From Spirochaetota bacterium (GTDB taxonomy: Bacteria > Spirochaetota > UBA4802 > JAGODF01): a stretch of DNA of 34,394 nt. Shown here one piece after another: positions 1-9,233 of this stretch. Under the pieces are notes generated by a model, which was not told the origin of the DNA, searched no databases, and saw only the letters and a list, made by a program, of their open reading frames with translations. The position numbers were made by a program, and so were the translations under genes. Positions within the stretch are counted from its first letter, which is position 1; each line of letters begins with the position of its first letter. The DNA lies in NCBI GenBank assembly GCA_026419015.1, contig JAOAAF010000021.1, positions 1 to 34,394 on the forward strand, written 5' to 3'.

Positions 1-373
1 ACATTTCAATGAATTGCTGTTTGGTTACCTGTACCGGAAGAGGGCTAAAGCGCATCAAAAGCGGTCGATACGAAAAACTCATAATAGATGAATATATACC
101 AGATTGGTTAAAAGTTGTGCCAAGGTAAATGCTCCGTTTTTCATTGAGCGCAAAAAACGTGGCTTTCCGTCCCATTGGCTTTTGCGTACCACTCGATTCA
201 AGAATATACTCCCCTTCGATAAGCTGATCGAAGATGCTCAATATCGTATTCATCGAATAGCCCGAAAGCACGCGTGCTTGAATTTTTGACAAAAGGCCAT
301 ATCTCCGAAACAAATCCACCACGTGATTTCTTTTATTCTTCTTTCGCAAATCTATTCGCGATCCAATTGCCAT
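1..373 (-). CDS. ROK-family (NagC/XylR-like) transcriptional regulator, N-terminal part; truncated by left window edge
   Basis: Manual translation of the reverse strand from ATG (CAT at 371-373) stays open for 124 codons to the edge: MAIGSRIDLRKKNKRNHVVDLFRRYGLLSKIQARVLSGYSMNTILSIFDQLIEGEYILESSGTQKPMGRKATFFALNEKRSIYLGTTF... It fits the ROK winged-HTH followed by the GRK..FFALN linker. AAGAAGGTG SD-like sequence lies upstream of the ATG. Missing from the ORF track because it has no stop in the window. Confidence 0.8.
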   Translation of the reverse strand, partial: MAIGSRIDLRKKNKRNHVVDLFRRYGLLSKIQARVLSGYSMNTILSIFDQLIEGEYILESSGTQKPMGRKATFFALNEKRSIYLGTTFNQSGIYSSIMSFSYRPLLMRFSPLPVQVTKQQFIEM

Positions 374-523
374 ATAATGCACCTTCTTTGCAGCCATTTT
401 AGTATGATTGTAAAACCCATCTTTTTCGATGCAACTACTTTTCTGTCCAAAAATTACATATCATTTGTGCTTTTATTTCATAAGAAAAAATTGTTGCAAT
501 GGGATGCTTCTTTACTCATTATT

Positions 524-540
524 ATTGCGAATATCGCAAT
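524..540. promoter_or_regulatory. Inverted repeat ATTGCGA-ATA-TCGCAAT, candidate operator in the ROK/gspG divergent region
   Basis: Perfect 7-bp arms with 3-bp spacer, just upstream of the AAGGAGG RBS of gspG and in the intergenic region shared with the ROK gene. Confidence 0.4.
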
Positions 541-567
541 TTGTTTTGAATTTTAAGGAGGAACAAT

Positions 568-1053
568 ATGCAAATGATCATCGACAATATTAAATTGTAC
601 TATGCCCATGTTCGCCGCACCATGTCGGAATTATTCCGTTCCGATGGTTTTTCATTGCTTGAACTTCTCATCGTAATTGTGATTATTGGTATATTAGGAA
701 CAATTGTATATACCAGATTTATGGATCTTCCCGAAAGAGCAAAAATTCAAGCAGCAAAACAACAAATCCTTATATTTAAAATGGCAATGGATCGCTATCG
801 GCTCGATCACGATGAGTATCCTTCTGGGGAACAGGGGTTAGAAGCGATTCGGAATTATTTAGACTCAAAGGAAGTTCCGCTGGATCCATGGGGAAAGGAA
901 TATATTTTACGCGTCCCTGGCGAAAATGATCGCGAATACGACATTATCAGCTGCGGTCCTGACAAACAAGAAGGGACGGATGATGATATTCGAAGCTGGG
1001 AAATTCATAAAAAAGGTGGCGCATCTGAAACAAAGAATGTCAAACAAGAATAA
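568..1053 (+). CDS. gspG: Type II secretion system major pseudopilin GspG
   Basis: Prepilin motif GFSLLELLIVIVIIGILG; DPWGKEY; C-terminal GPDKQEGTDDDI typical of the GspG calcium-binding region; RBS aaggagg. Confidence 0.95.
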   Translation: MQMIIDNIKLYYAHVRRTMSELFRSDGFSLLELLIVIVIIGILGTIVYTRFMDLPERAKIQAAKQQILIFKMAMDRYRLDHDEYPSGEQGLEAIRNYLDSKEVPLDPWGKEYILRVPGENDREYDIISCGPDKQEGTDDDIRSWEIHKKGGASETKNVKQE

Positions 1054-1654
1054 TCTATCAAAATTGCGCAGCAATATTTTTCTCGATTGGGACGGGTTCA
1101 CGCTTTTGGAACTCATTATCGTATTGGTCATCATTTCTGTAATTACGCTCATCGTGGCTCCTCGCCTTTCAGTTTTTTTTAGCAGCAGTCGAACAAATTT
1201 TATGCTATTCGCATCCATGATAGAAAAAACGTTCGATGATGCATATTTAAAAAAGAGAACGAATTTTTTAGTTCTCCACCTCGGAGAAGGTCCAAGCGAA
1301 CTTTCCGAAATTTCAGAAAAAATCTTCTCCCGCAAAAATGGCATCTCTGTCGTCAACTTTATCGACGGGAAATTCAAGGATAGCCCCAATCCATTGCTTT
1401 CGTATCGAGAATTCCCATCATCGTTCAAACTAGAAGAAGTACTATTATCGACAGGGGAAAAAGTAACCACTGGAAACGTGCTCATCCCTTTTTATCCAAA
1501 TGGTTATTCCGATGATGTAATCGTGCACATTGTAACCAATGATGAAAAATATTCCTTTCGCATTCGGAAATATCAAAAAAAACCTCAGTTCGCGAAGGAC
1601 TTCATTAATTTCGATTACGAAGAATCAGAAAAAGAATTGGAGGCAGAACTTTGA
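1037..1654 (+). CDS. gspH: Type II secretion GspH-like minor pseudopilin
   Basis: Same frame as the ORF at 926 but the likely ATG is 1037 (MSNKNNLSKLRSNIFLDWDGFTLLELIIVLVIISVITLIVAPRL); position between gspG and gspI. Confidence 0.75.
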   Translation: MSNKNNLSKLRSNIFLDWDGFTLLELIIVLVIISVITLIVAPRLSVFFSSSRTNFMLFASMIEKTFDDAYLKKRTNFLVLHLGEGPSELSEISEKIFSRKNGISVVNFIDGKFKDSPNPLLSYREFPSSFKLEEVLLSTGEKVTTGNVLIPFYPNGYSDDVIVHIVTNDEKYSFRIRKYQKKPQFAKDFINFDYEESEKELEAEL

Positions 1655-2025
1655 AAAAGCAAAACGGATTTGCTCTCATCGAAGTGCTCATCGCAACGGC
1701 AATTTTATCGATCGTTCTTTTGAGCATCATCACCGGCATCACTACTGGAATTAATGTGATTACTGGCAATAAAAATCTTACGCGCGCCGTACTGATTGCC
1801 AAAAGCCGCCTCAATGAATTTAAACTTCTTCACATGCGTGGACCCGATCTTGAAAATGAACCAGTTGAAGAATATCCAAACTTCACCTATTCGCGGCGAA
1901 TCCAGCGCTTTGAGCACGAAATTTTTGGACCAATTTCTGCAAACAGGGTTGAAATCATCGTGCGATGGAAAGAAGGTGAAAACGAAAAAAAATACTCTCT
2001 CTCGTATATTTATCCTTCCCAGTGA
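1651..2025 (+). CDS. gspI: Type II secretion GspI minor pseudopilin
   Basis: TTG start; GFALIEVLIATAILSIVLL prepilin motif; operon position; ATGA-type overlap with gspH. Confidence 0.85.
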   Translation: MKKQNGFALIEVLIATAILSIVLLSIITGITTGINVITGNKNLTRAVLIAKSRLNEFKLLHMRGPDLENEPVEEYPNFTYSRRIQRFEHEIFGPISANRVEIIVRWKEGENEKKYSLSYIYPSQ

Positions 2026-2032
2026 GTACACG

Positions 2033-2725
2033 ATGGCTCAAAAAAAATTAATTTCATCGCACAACCTTCCGTATATCTACATCGCACGAAACGGTGATGG
2101 ATTTTCGTTAATCGAAATGCTCGTTGCAATTGCTATTTCGTCTGTTATTCTTCTGATGCTGTATACCTCATATCACTCGGTAATTTCTGCTACAAGCGAA
2201 CTTTCGAAAGTTGCAAACTTTTATGAACAGATTAATTTGGCAATCCATCACATCGATCGCGACATTTCCAACGCATACGTAAATAGACAAAATAAAGATA
2301 TATTTTTTATAGGTGAAAATCAAACTTCATCTCCCTTCAAGGGCAAGCTCAATTTCGTCACTATCAATCATCGTAATTTTGTAATTAACTCGGATCCAGG
2401 AAAAGAAATTCGCTCTAGCGATGTCCACGAAGTAGGATATTATCTAAAATCTTACCGTGACAAACCCGACGAGTTTATGTTAATAAAGCGCGAACAAAAT
2501 ACCTATGATGATGAACCCGAAACAGGTGGCAACGAAAGCGTTATTCTCGATCATGTGATCGACCTTAAATTCGAATTTCGCCTTCGGAACACATGGGTCG
2601 ATTCATGGGATTCACGGAAATACATTAAATTCCCACACGCAGTAAAAACAATACTAAAAGTAAAAAACTATCGCGGTGAGGAAGAAGATTTTATTTTTAT
2701 CTCATATTTGTACATGTCAAAATAA
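2033..2725 (+). CDS. gspJ: Type II secretion GspJ minor pseudopilin
   Basis: Likely ATG at 2033 in the ORF 1796..2725; GFSLIEMLVAIAISSVILLMLY prepilin motif; operon position. Confidence 0.85.
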   Translation: MAQKKLISSHNLPYIYIARNGDGFSLIEMLVAIAISSVILLMLYTSYHSVISATSELSKVANFYEQINLAIHHIDRDISNAYVNRQNKDIFFIGENQTSSPFKGKLNFVTINHRNFVINSDPGKEIRSSDVHEVGYYLKSYRDKPDEFMLIKREQNTYDDEPETGGNESVILDHVIDLKFEFRLRNTWVDSWDSRKYIKFPHAVKTILKVKNYRGEEEDFIFISYLYMSK

Positions 2726-2729
2726 GAAT

Positions 2730-3971
2730 ATGTTTCGCAAAAAAGCCCATATTGCACTTTCTTCTGCGATAAAAATATTTCTCCACAATTATCGGAAAAG
2801 GGAGATGTTGCTCCTTGAGAAAGGGATCTTTCCGTATCTTTTACAGTCAAAGGGGTACGTCCTTGTAATTGTTCTTTTGGTCACTTCTATGCTTGTATCC
2901 ATTTCAACAGAATTTCTCATAACCGCTCAAACCAATATCAATTACCTCCAGAATGTCCGCGATGGGGCCCGCGCTCAATTGATTGCATGGACAGGCATTG
3001 AATTGTGTAAATTCTTGCTCGAGGCCGACAGAAGAGGTTTGGCAGCAGGAACCTTCCTTCAAAAAGCTGACAAAAACATCGATTGTTATGACGACCTCTG
3101 GGCATTTGAATTTCCGGAACTTCCAATTGAAGGAGCTACGCTAAAAATTAGAATTTACGATGAAAATGCAAAAATAAATTTAAGCGTGTTGGCAAACGAA
3201 TTTGTGGATCGCTCACAATTTTATGTTATCACACAGCGTTTCTTTTTAAACCTTGGCCTTCCGATGGATTTAGCAGACTGCATCCTCGATTGGGTTGATA
3301 TCGATGATCAACGTTCCCCTTTTGGAGCAGAATCTCCCGACTATTATCTTACCTTAGAACGCCCTTACCGCGCGCGCAACAAAGAACTCGACAGCCTCAA
3401 TGATCTATTTTTAATTCGCGGAATAACTCCACTATATTTTTATGGACTGGGAGGTGGAAACTTTGGGAAAGAAGAAAATCTTGTTGACGATAACATGGGC
3501 AAAAGAAAGCTACATCCATTATTGCTTTCCGATATGTCACCCGAAAAGGCAAAGGCACTATTAGAAGAAAGAGAAAGAGATGTGCAGCATCTCGAATTAA
3601 AAATAGGGAAAGAAAAAAGCCGCGCGTTCTCAGACTATTTTCGCGCTTATGGCGATAGGAGTGACGTGTATAATGAAATTAATCGAATAAATATAAATAC
3701 TGCGCCATACCGCGTGCTTTCCGCTCTCACCGATTACATGACCGATGATGTAGTTAGCGAACTAATTCGCAGAAGAATTCAACAACCATTCAGTTCTGTA
3801 AATGAAGTCAAAGAATTAATACGCGACGAAACTGTGTTAAAAAACGTGCTGACAGTGAAATCGTATATTTTTAAACTGGAATCAACTGCGAAAGTAGGCC
3901 ATTCTACAATAAAGATTACTGGCTATTACCATAGAGATGATAAACGGTTTTATTACATAAGCGAAGAGTGA
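2730..3971 (+). CDS. gspK: Type II secretion GspK
   Basis: Likely ATG at 2730; GYVLVIVLLVTSMLVSISTEF hydrophobic start, ININTAPYRVLSAL and helix-hairpin-helix-like C-terminal region typical of GspK. Confidence 0.88.
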   Translation: MFRKKAHIALSSAIKIFLHNYRKREMLLLEKGIFPYLLQSKGYVLVIVLLVTSMLVSISTEFLITAQTNINYLQNVRDGARAQLIAWTGIELCKFLLEADRRGLAAGTFLQKADKNIDCYDDLWAFEFPELPIEGATLKIRIYDENAKINLSVLANEFVDRSQFYVITQRFFLNLGLPMDLADCILDWVDIDDQRSPFGAESPDYYLTLERPYRARNKELDSLNDLFLIRGITPLYFYGLGGGNFGKEENLVDDNMGKRKLHPLLLSDMSPEKAKALLEERERDVQHLELKIGKEKSRAFSDYFRAYGDRSDVYNEINRININTAPYRVLSALTDYMTDDVVSELIRRRIQQPFSSVNEVKELIRDETVLKNVLTVKSYIFKLESTAKVGHSTIKITGYYHRDDKRFYYISEE

Positions 3972-3984
3972 TGGGAGGAACGCT

Positions 3985-5625
3985 TTGTTCGAAAAAATTG
4001 CCGCGATAGATGTTGGTACTTCTTGCATTAAGCTTTTGACAGTAAAAACAGGTATTCGAGATTTTCAAATTACCTCATTTGCGTATGAAGATATCGATCC
4101 TTTCATTGAAGATCGCGAAGAAGCACAACGGGATGCACTCGCAAAGCTTTTAGAAGGAAGAGATTTAAAGGGCTATACGATCTATACCAATCTACCGATG
4201 GAAAAAGCAATTATTCGCAACATTGCATTCCCTTTCAGCGATGTTGAGAAGATCGCTGAAGCAATACCATTCGAAGCAGAAGAAAACATCCCGTTTAAAA
4301 TCGAAGATCTCTCGATGGATTTTCAACCTTTAAAGAGCCCAAACTCTCAGGAAGGAAGGATTCTACTGGCTGCAACGCATAAGGATACTTTAATTAATTT
4401 TCTAAGCCTTTTTAAGGATTTTAATCTCCCCCCTGCGCGAATGGGTCTGGAGTCAAATGCACTGTTTGAATGTTATCGCTATTTCAACAAAATCGAAAAC
4501 GAAGCCATCATCCAGCTCGATATTGGACATTCGAAAACCATCCTCAATTTTATCGAAAACAATTCACTGCTTTTCACACGGAGCATCGCTATAGGAACCG
4601 AAGCAATAATAGATGCCTTTCAAGAAGTGTTGGGAACTTCATATGCGGAAGCAATCAGAATTTATGAAAAAGTACGCCTCGATCTCACCTCACTTGAGAA
4701 TAATCTCCAACGAGACATTTTTCGTACACTTGGGATTTCGAAACCAAAATTTCAAAAAATTTTCGCTCTTACCATTGATGTTGTCAATGAACTAATAGAA
4801 CAAATTGGACTTACGCTCAAATCGTTTCAAAACGAATACGGCCATATCGATTTTAATCGCATCATCATCTCAGGAGGAGGATCAAATATTATTGGACTTG
4901 GCCACATGCTTTCCCATGAATTTGAATTACCTGTTGTTTCTCTCCCATTCCTAGAAGGATACGAAGATGTGCGACTCCATAGCCAGTTTCCAATTGCATT
5001 GGGTACAATTCTTTCAATCCTAAACAGAAAATCGTACATTATCAATTTTCTTAAAGGCGAATTTACGCCAGACGTTCTTCACGAAACGAAAAAAATTTAT
5101 TATCTTTCGGGTACCCTTGCAGCATTTGGAATACTTGTCTTCGTGTTTAATTTAAGCATTTCTACTGCATTCGAATCGCGCACAGAAGCAAAGTACGATG
5201 CCCTTTTACAAGAACGTTTCAAACGCTATTTTCACAGTAGACACCCTGTTGAAAATCCCGTTCGCGAAGCGCAAAAAATTCTCTCTGAAGAGAAAAAAGA
5301 TCTTGCGAACCTCGAAAACATCGTTCAAAGCTCAACAAAAATAATTCATGTGCTCAAAGACATTACTGATGCCTTTCCTCGCGACGAAACATTTGTGTTA
5401 AAAAATCTCGTAATTAACGAAAATGTTGTTCGCTTTGATGGAACTGCTTCTTCGAGCAAATTGTTAGAAGATTACAAAAATAAACTCATAGAATCGAAAA
5501 AATTTGAATCTACTGTTTTAAACACGAATATAAAAAGAGGAAATCAAGTAGGATTTACTATGACTATTAAACTGAAAGAAACCAATGGGAAAAAGAATGA
5601 ATCAAAAGGAGACAACATCGAATGA
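3985..5625 (+). CDS. gspL: GspL-like protein: PilM-type actin fold, one TM helix, PilN/GspL-like periplasmic region
   Basis: TTG start with GGGAGGA RBS; AAIDVGTSCIKLL and IISGGGSNIIGL motifs of the PilM/actin fold; TM YYLSGTLAAFGILVFVFNLSIS; operon position. Confidence 0.82.
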   Translation: MFEKIAAIDVGTSCIKLLTVKTGIRDFQITSFAYEDIDPFIEDREEAQRDALAKLLEGRDLKGYTIYTNLPMEKAIIRNIAFPFSDVEKIAEAIPFEAEENIPFKIEDLSMDFQPLKSPNSQEGRILLAATHKDTLINFLSLFKDFNLPPARMGLESNALFECYRYFNKIENEAIIQLDIGHSKTILNFIENNSLLFTRSIAIGTEAIIDAFQEVLGTSYAEAIRIYEKVRLDLTSLENNLQRDIFRTLGISKPKFQKIFALTIDVVNELIEQIGLTLKSFQNEYGHIDFNRIIISGGGSNIIGLGHMLSHEFELPVVSLPFLEGYEDVRLHSQFPIALGTILSILNRKSYIINFLKGEFTPDVLHETKKIYYLSGTLAAFGILVFVFNLSISTAFESRTEAKYDALLQERFKRYFHSRHPVENPVREAQKILSEEKKDLANLENIVQSSTKIIHVLKDITDAFPRDETFVLKNLVINENVVRFDGTASSSKLLEDYKNKLIESKKFESTVLNTNIKRGNQVGFTMTIKLKETNGKKNESKGDNIE

Positions 5626-6140
5626 TCGAACTTACAGGACGCGAAAAAAAGCTTCTTCAAATTTTGGCGGTAGTGCTCGTGCTTGCATTCATTTACTTTT
5701 TTATTATCATGCCCATATCCAACAGAAGGCGTGAAAGCGCAGGGGGTGTGCGCGAGAAAATTGAAAGCATTGCGAAAATCGATCGCATATATGAAGAATA
5801 TCGCCAAGTAAAACAGAAAAAAGCACAATACATGTCCCAATTAGGAAATCGCGACGCAAACATAAATTCAATGATTGAACAATGGGCCGCAAATGCAGGG
5901 GTATCGAGCGCTCTTGCATACACGCGAAGTACGCAAACCTTAATTCAAAATAAATATACAATGGTAACGACAATTATGAAATTCGATGGTGTTGCAATTG
6001 AACCCCTTTTAAAGTTTATTTACGAAGTTGAAAATTCAGCGCTCCTTTTAAAAATAAGCTATATTCGAATGCGGGAAGCAATGAAAGGGGGAAATACGTA
6101 CGATGTCGAATTAAAAATAAACAGCTATTCATTACAATAA
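5622..6140 (+). CDS. gspM: GspM-like (PilO-like) inner-membrane protein
   Basis: Short cytoplasmic tail REKKLLQ, one TM, coiled coil, ferredoxin-like C-terminus; overlaps the gspL stop; operon position. Confidence 0.72.
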   Translation: MIELTGREKKLLQILAVVLVLAFIYFFIIMPISNRRRESAGGVREKIESIAKIDRIYEEYRQVKQKKAQYMSQLGNRDANINSMIEQWAANAGVSSALAYTRSTQTLIQNKYTMVTTIMKFDGVAIEPLLKFIYEVENSALLLKISYIRMREAMKGGNTYDVELKINSYSLQ

Positions 6141-6169
6141 TGTAATTTCAATACAATAAGGGAAATTGA

Positions 6170-7084
6170 ATGAATCTAAAAGATATGTTGCCAACAATAA
6201 AGCGTTTTATAACTAATATAAAGGCATTCATTCAAGAGACATGGAGACTTCCATATGCCAAGTTTTATTTTGCTCTCACATTTATAATGGTTCCGTTTTT
6301 TGTATTTTTTACCTTTCCGTATGAAATATTAATTCGAAATCAACTCCAAAAACTCGAGTCGACTATGGGGCGCAACATACAGATTGGGATGATCGATTTC
6401 AGCATCATTGGCGATAGCTATATTGATTATTTGAATGTTGTATTAGCTGACGGAGCAGAAATTCGATTAAAAGATATAGCTTTTAATATCTCACTCAATC
6501 CCTATCGCCTGTTCATCAGCAAAAAAATAAAAGGTGAAATTCAAATTGGTTCATTTAAATTTACAAAACAAGATATCGCAATAACACACAGCCTTAAAAC
6601 TTCTTTTAATATTCAATTCGATGGGAAAACGGGGATTCCCACAAATGGCGATATAAATCTCGATATCTCTTCAGCTTCGCTGAAAGGAATCACAATAAAG
6701 GGATTTGATATTCCACCTTTAAAATTTTCATCGATTAATGGAGATGGTACGCTAAAAAACCGCCGCCTTCGAATCGATTCATTAAAATTTTCTGGCAACG
6801 ATGTGAATGGAGAAATAAAGGGTTCAATTCAAATCGAACCCATCGCCCATGGATCAAAACTAAACCTTTACATCTATGTGAATTCCGATTCTCGCATCTT
6901 CCAAGAATATAAAATGCTATTGGATAATCTCGAAGAATCAGGGGGAAAAGTAAAAATAGAAATTACTGGCAATTTCAACAATCCGAATGTAAAGATGCCA
7001 TTTAAAGGAAGTGAAACCACAAGGCCGCCAAAAGATGAATTTGAAAAGGCCATTCAAAAACAGGGAACTTTCGATGAAGATTAA
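6170..7084 (+). CDS. gspN: GspN-like type II secretion protein
   Basis: Single N-terminal TM then AsmA-like repeated beta segments; follows gspM as in other gsp loci with gspN. Confidence 0.65.
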   Translation: MNLKDMLPTIKRFITNIKAFIQETWRLPYAKFYFALTFIMVPFFVFFTFPYEILIRNQLQKLESTMGRNIQIGMIDFSIIGDSYIDYLNVVLADGAEIRLKDIAFNISLNPYRLFISKKIKGEIQIGSFKFTKQDIAITHSLKTSFNIQFDGKTGIPTNGDINLDISSASLKGITIKGFDIPPLKFSSINGDGTLKNRRLRIDSLKFSGNDVNGEIKGSIQIEPIAHGSKLNLYIYVNSDSRIFQEYKMLLDNLEESGGKVKIEITGNFNNPNVKMPFKGSETTRPPKDEFEKAIQKQGTFDED

Positions 7085-7131
7085 TTTGACTGCAATTCAC
7101 ACTTTTACGTTCTCAGCGAATATCGAATAAT

Positions 7132-8859
7132 ATGAGAATTGAACTGTCCTCGCATTCAGGTTTCTGCATGGGTGTGCGAAATGCGGTATTAAAAGTCATA
7201 AAAGAACTCAATTCTTTAAAAGAACCAATTTATGTACATGGGCCAATAATACACAATCCACAAACAACTGCAATTCTCGAAAAGCGCGGGTTATTGTTTC
7301 TTGGCGAAAATGAATCGGTCCATGGAAAAATAATCGCAATTCGAACTCATGGCATATCCAAAGAAAAACTGTCGTACATAAAAAATAATGCAACCCGCAT
7401 CATCAATCTTACCTGTCCTCGAGTTGCAAAAGTCCAGGCAATTGTAAAAAAGAATTCAAAAGAGAATGCATTCACCATTATCATTGGCGATGAAGAACAT
7501 GCCGAAGTAATTGGGTTAAAAAGCTATGCGCAATCGGGAGTAATGGTTATATCCAACAAAGCCCAAATCGATGACATTCCACCTGCCTCTCAATATCTGG
7601 TAGTATCTCAAACAACCTACGATCGCGTTTTGTTTGAAGAAATAGTACATGCGCTTAAAGAAAAATTCAAAGATAGGGTGTTCATATTCGATACGATTTG
7701 CAATTCGACTAAAGATAGACAGCAAGACGTGATGATGGCCATTGCTCGCGGTATTAATGTGCTGGTAGTCGTTGGGGGGAAAAATTCTGCCAATACGCGA
7801 AGGCTTGCTGCGTTAGGCACTGAACACGGCATTCGCACCTATCATATTGAAAATGCTGATGAGCTGCGCACAGAAGATTTTAACAAAAGCGACTATGTAT
7901 TCATCACTGCAGGCGCTTCAACACCAGCGTGGATCATAAACAACGTTCTGGAAAAGTTATACAATATACAATATCGCCACTATGGATTTGCTGTCAATTT
8001 TTTGAAACGGCTTTTTGAATTTTTCGTTCGCACAAATATAATTTCATCTGTTTCTGCATTTTTTATCACTGCCTTTACCTCTGCATTCATAGGGATGCGG
8101 AATGGTATTATGATGCCATTGGCATCTTCCCTTTATCTTTTTTCGATGTACACTCTCAATAATTGTCTTACCGCATTGCAGCTTGTTGAAAGCAATCCGT
8201 ATAAATATTCAATTTATTCTAAAAATAAAAAATTATTCCTTGCGCTCGCAATGCTCTGTGCGATTGCGGCAAATATTTTCATATTATCCTGCGGAATTTT
8301 CGCTTTTTCCATCTACCTTTTTTCAACAGCTCTTGGAATTATATATTCCATGAACTTTTTTAAGAAAATGATCGAGAAAACAGGTATATCGCTTGTTCAA
8401 AAGGCATACAATTCAAAAACATTAGTCACGTCGTTTGGTTGGACTATTGTTTGCGCTATCATTCCAATTATTGCACTTAACATTTATAATTTTTCATCCA
8501 TTGCAGTTCTTTTTTTTGTGTTTGGATTTACTTTTTCACGAAACATCATTCTCGACATCATTGGCCTTCAGGGAGATCTCATTTTTGGGAGAGAAACCCT
8601 GCCAATTGTACTTGGAATCACATCGACTGTGCGCACCGCAATATTTGTGAACATTTTATGCTTAACGATATTTCTTTCAATAAGCTTTGCTTTGGGAAAA
8701 TTCCCCATGCTCCTTTTTGCAACTACATATCCGTATTATCTTCTCCTTTTGTTGCATATTTCAAAAAAGGAATATCTTGTGTCCCTCAAATATGAAGTTC
8801 TCACCGAAGCAAATTGTCTATATTTTATACTGCTTTACTGGATATCCTCATCGCTGTAG
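7132..8859 (+). CDS. ispH: Fusion protein: 4-hydroxy-3-methylbut-2-enyl diphosphate reductase (IspH, aa ~1-285) plus UbiA-like membrane prenyltransferase (aa ~290-575)
   Basis: IspH cysteines C12 (HSGFCMGV), C95 (LTCPRV), C190 (DTICNST) and GASTPAWII; then ~8 hydrophobic segments with RNIILDIIGLQGDLIFGRETLPIVLG matching the second UbiA Asp motif (DxxGDxxxGxxTLPVxLG). One uninterrupted frame. Confidence 0.88.
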   Translation: MRIELSSHSGFCMGVRNAVLKVIKELNSLKEPIYVHGPIIHNPQTTAILEKRGLLFLGENESVHGKIIAIRTHGISKEKLSYIKNNATRIINLTCPRVAKVQAIVKKNSKENAFTIIIGDEEHAEVIGLKSYAQSGVMVISNKAQIDDIPPASQYLVVSQTTYDRVLFEEIVHALKEKFKDRVFIFDTICNSTKDRQQDVMMAIARGINVLVVVGGKNSANTRRLAALGTEHGIRTYHIENADELRTEDFNKSDYVFITAGASTPAWIINNVLEKLYNIQYRHYGFAVNFLKRLFEFFVRTNIISSVSAFFITAFTSAFIGMRNGIMMPLASSLYLFSMYTLNNCLTALQLVESNPYKYSIYSKNKKLFLALAMLCAIAANIFILSCGIFAFSIYLFSTALGIIYSMNFFKKMIEKTGISLVQKAYNSKTLVTSFGWTIVCAIIPIIALNIYNFSSIAVLFFVFGFTFSRNIILDIIGLQGDLIFGRETLPIVLGITSTVRTAIFVNILCLTIFLSISFALGKFPMLLFATTYPYYLLLLLHISKKEYLVSLKYEVLTEANCLYFILLYWISSSL

Positions 8860-9233
8860 ATGAGAAATTCCTTTTCTGCAATTACATTCTTCCCATCGGT
8901 AATTACAATTTTATATTTCCCTTCTGGGAGATCCTCAATTGTTCCATATACCACATTCTGCTCCTTTGAAACGCGTTGTCTGTTGTGCATCACTTCTGCC
9001 CATACGATCTCCTTTTTCATAATAAATACGCCCGCATCAAATGATTCGGTTACATTTTTAAAAACAAAAACCCACTCGCGTTTTTCATCGCTTTTTATTT
9101 CCACCACCTTTGAAACTTTTCTATAATGATCATCAAATGGAGCTTTAAATCCGAAATCTCCTTCCAATTTCGCACAGCGCAAACCAATAAGCATTGCAAA
9201 CAACGCGCACGCGAGTATCCTTTGCCTCATCAT
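8835..9233 (-). CDS. Hypothetical secreted protein, possible lipoprotein
   Basis: Signal-like ILACALFAMLIGLRC with Cys; - strand; convergent overlap of ~25 bp with the ispH fusion gene. Confidence 0.6.
   Translation of the reverse strand: MMRQRILACALFAMLIGLRCAKLEGDFGFKAPFDDHYRKVSKVVEIKSDEKREWVFVFKNVTESFDAGVFIMKKEIVWAEVMHNRQRVSKEQNVVYGTIEDLPEGKYKIVITDGKNVIAEKEFLIYSDEDIQ

Noticed and set aside
104-556. Track ORFs 104..289 and 323..556 on +
   Set aside because: The first lies antisense to the ROK gene and the second overlaps its start and the regulatory region; no RBS or family.
907-1485. 192-aa - strand ORF opposite gspG/gspH
   Set aside because: Antisense shadow of two confidently identified pseudopilin genes; no recognisable domain, low-complexity composition.
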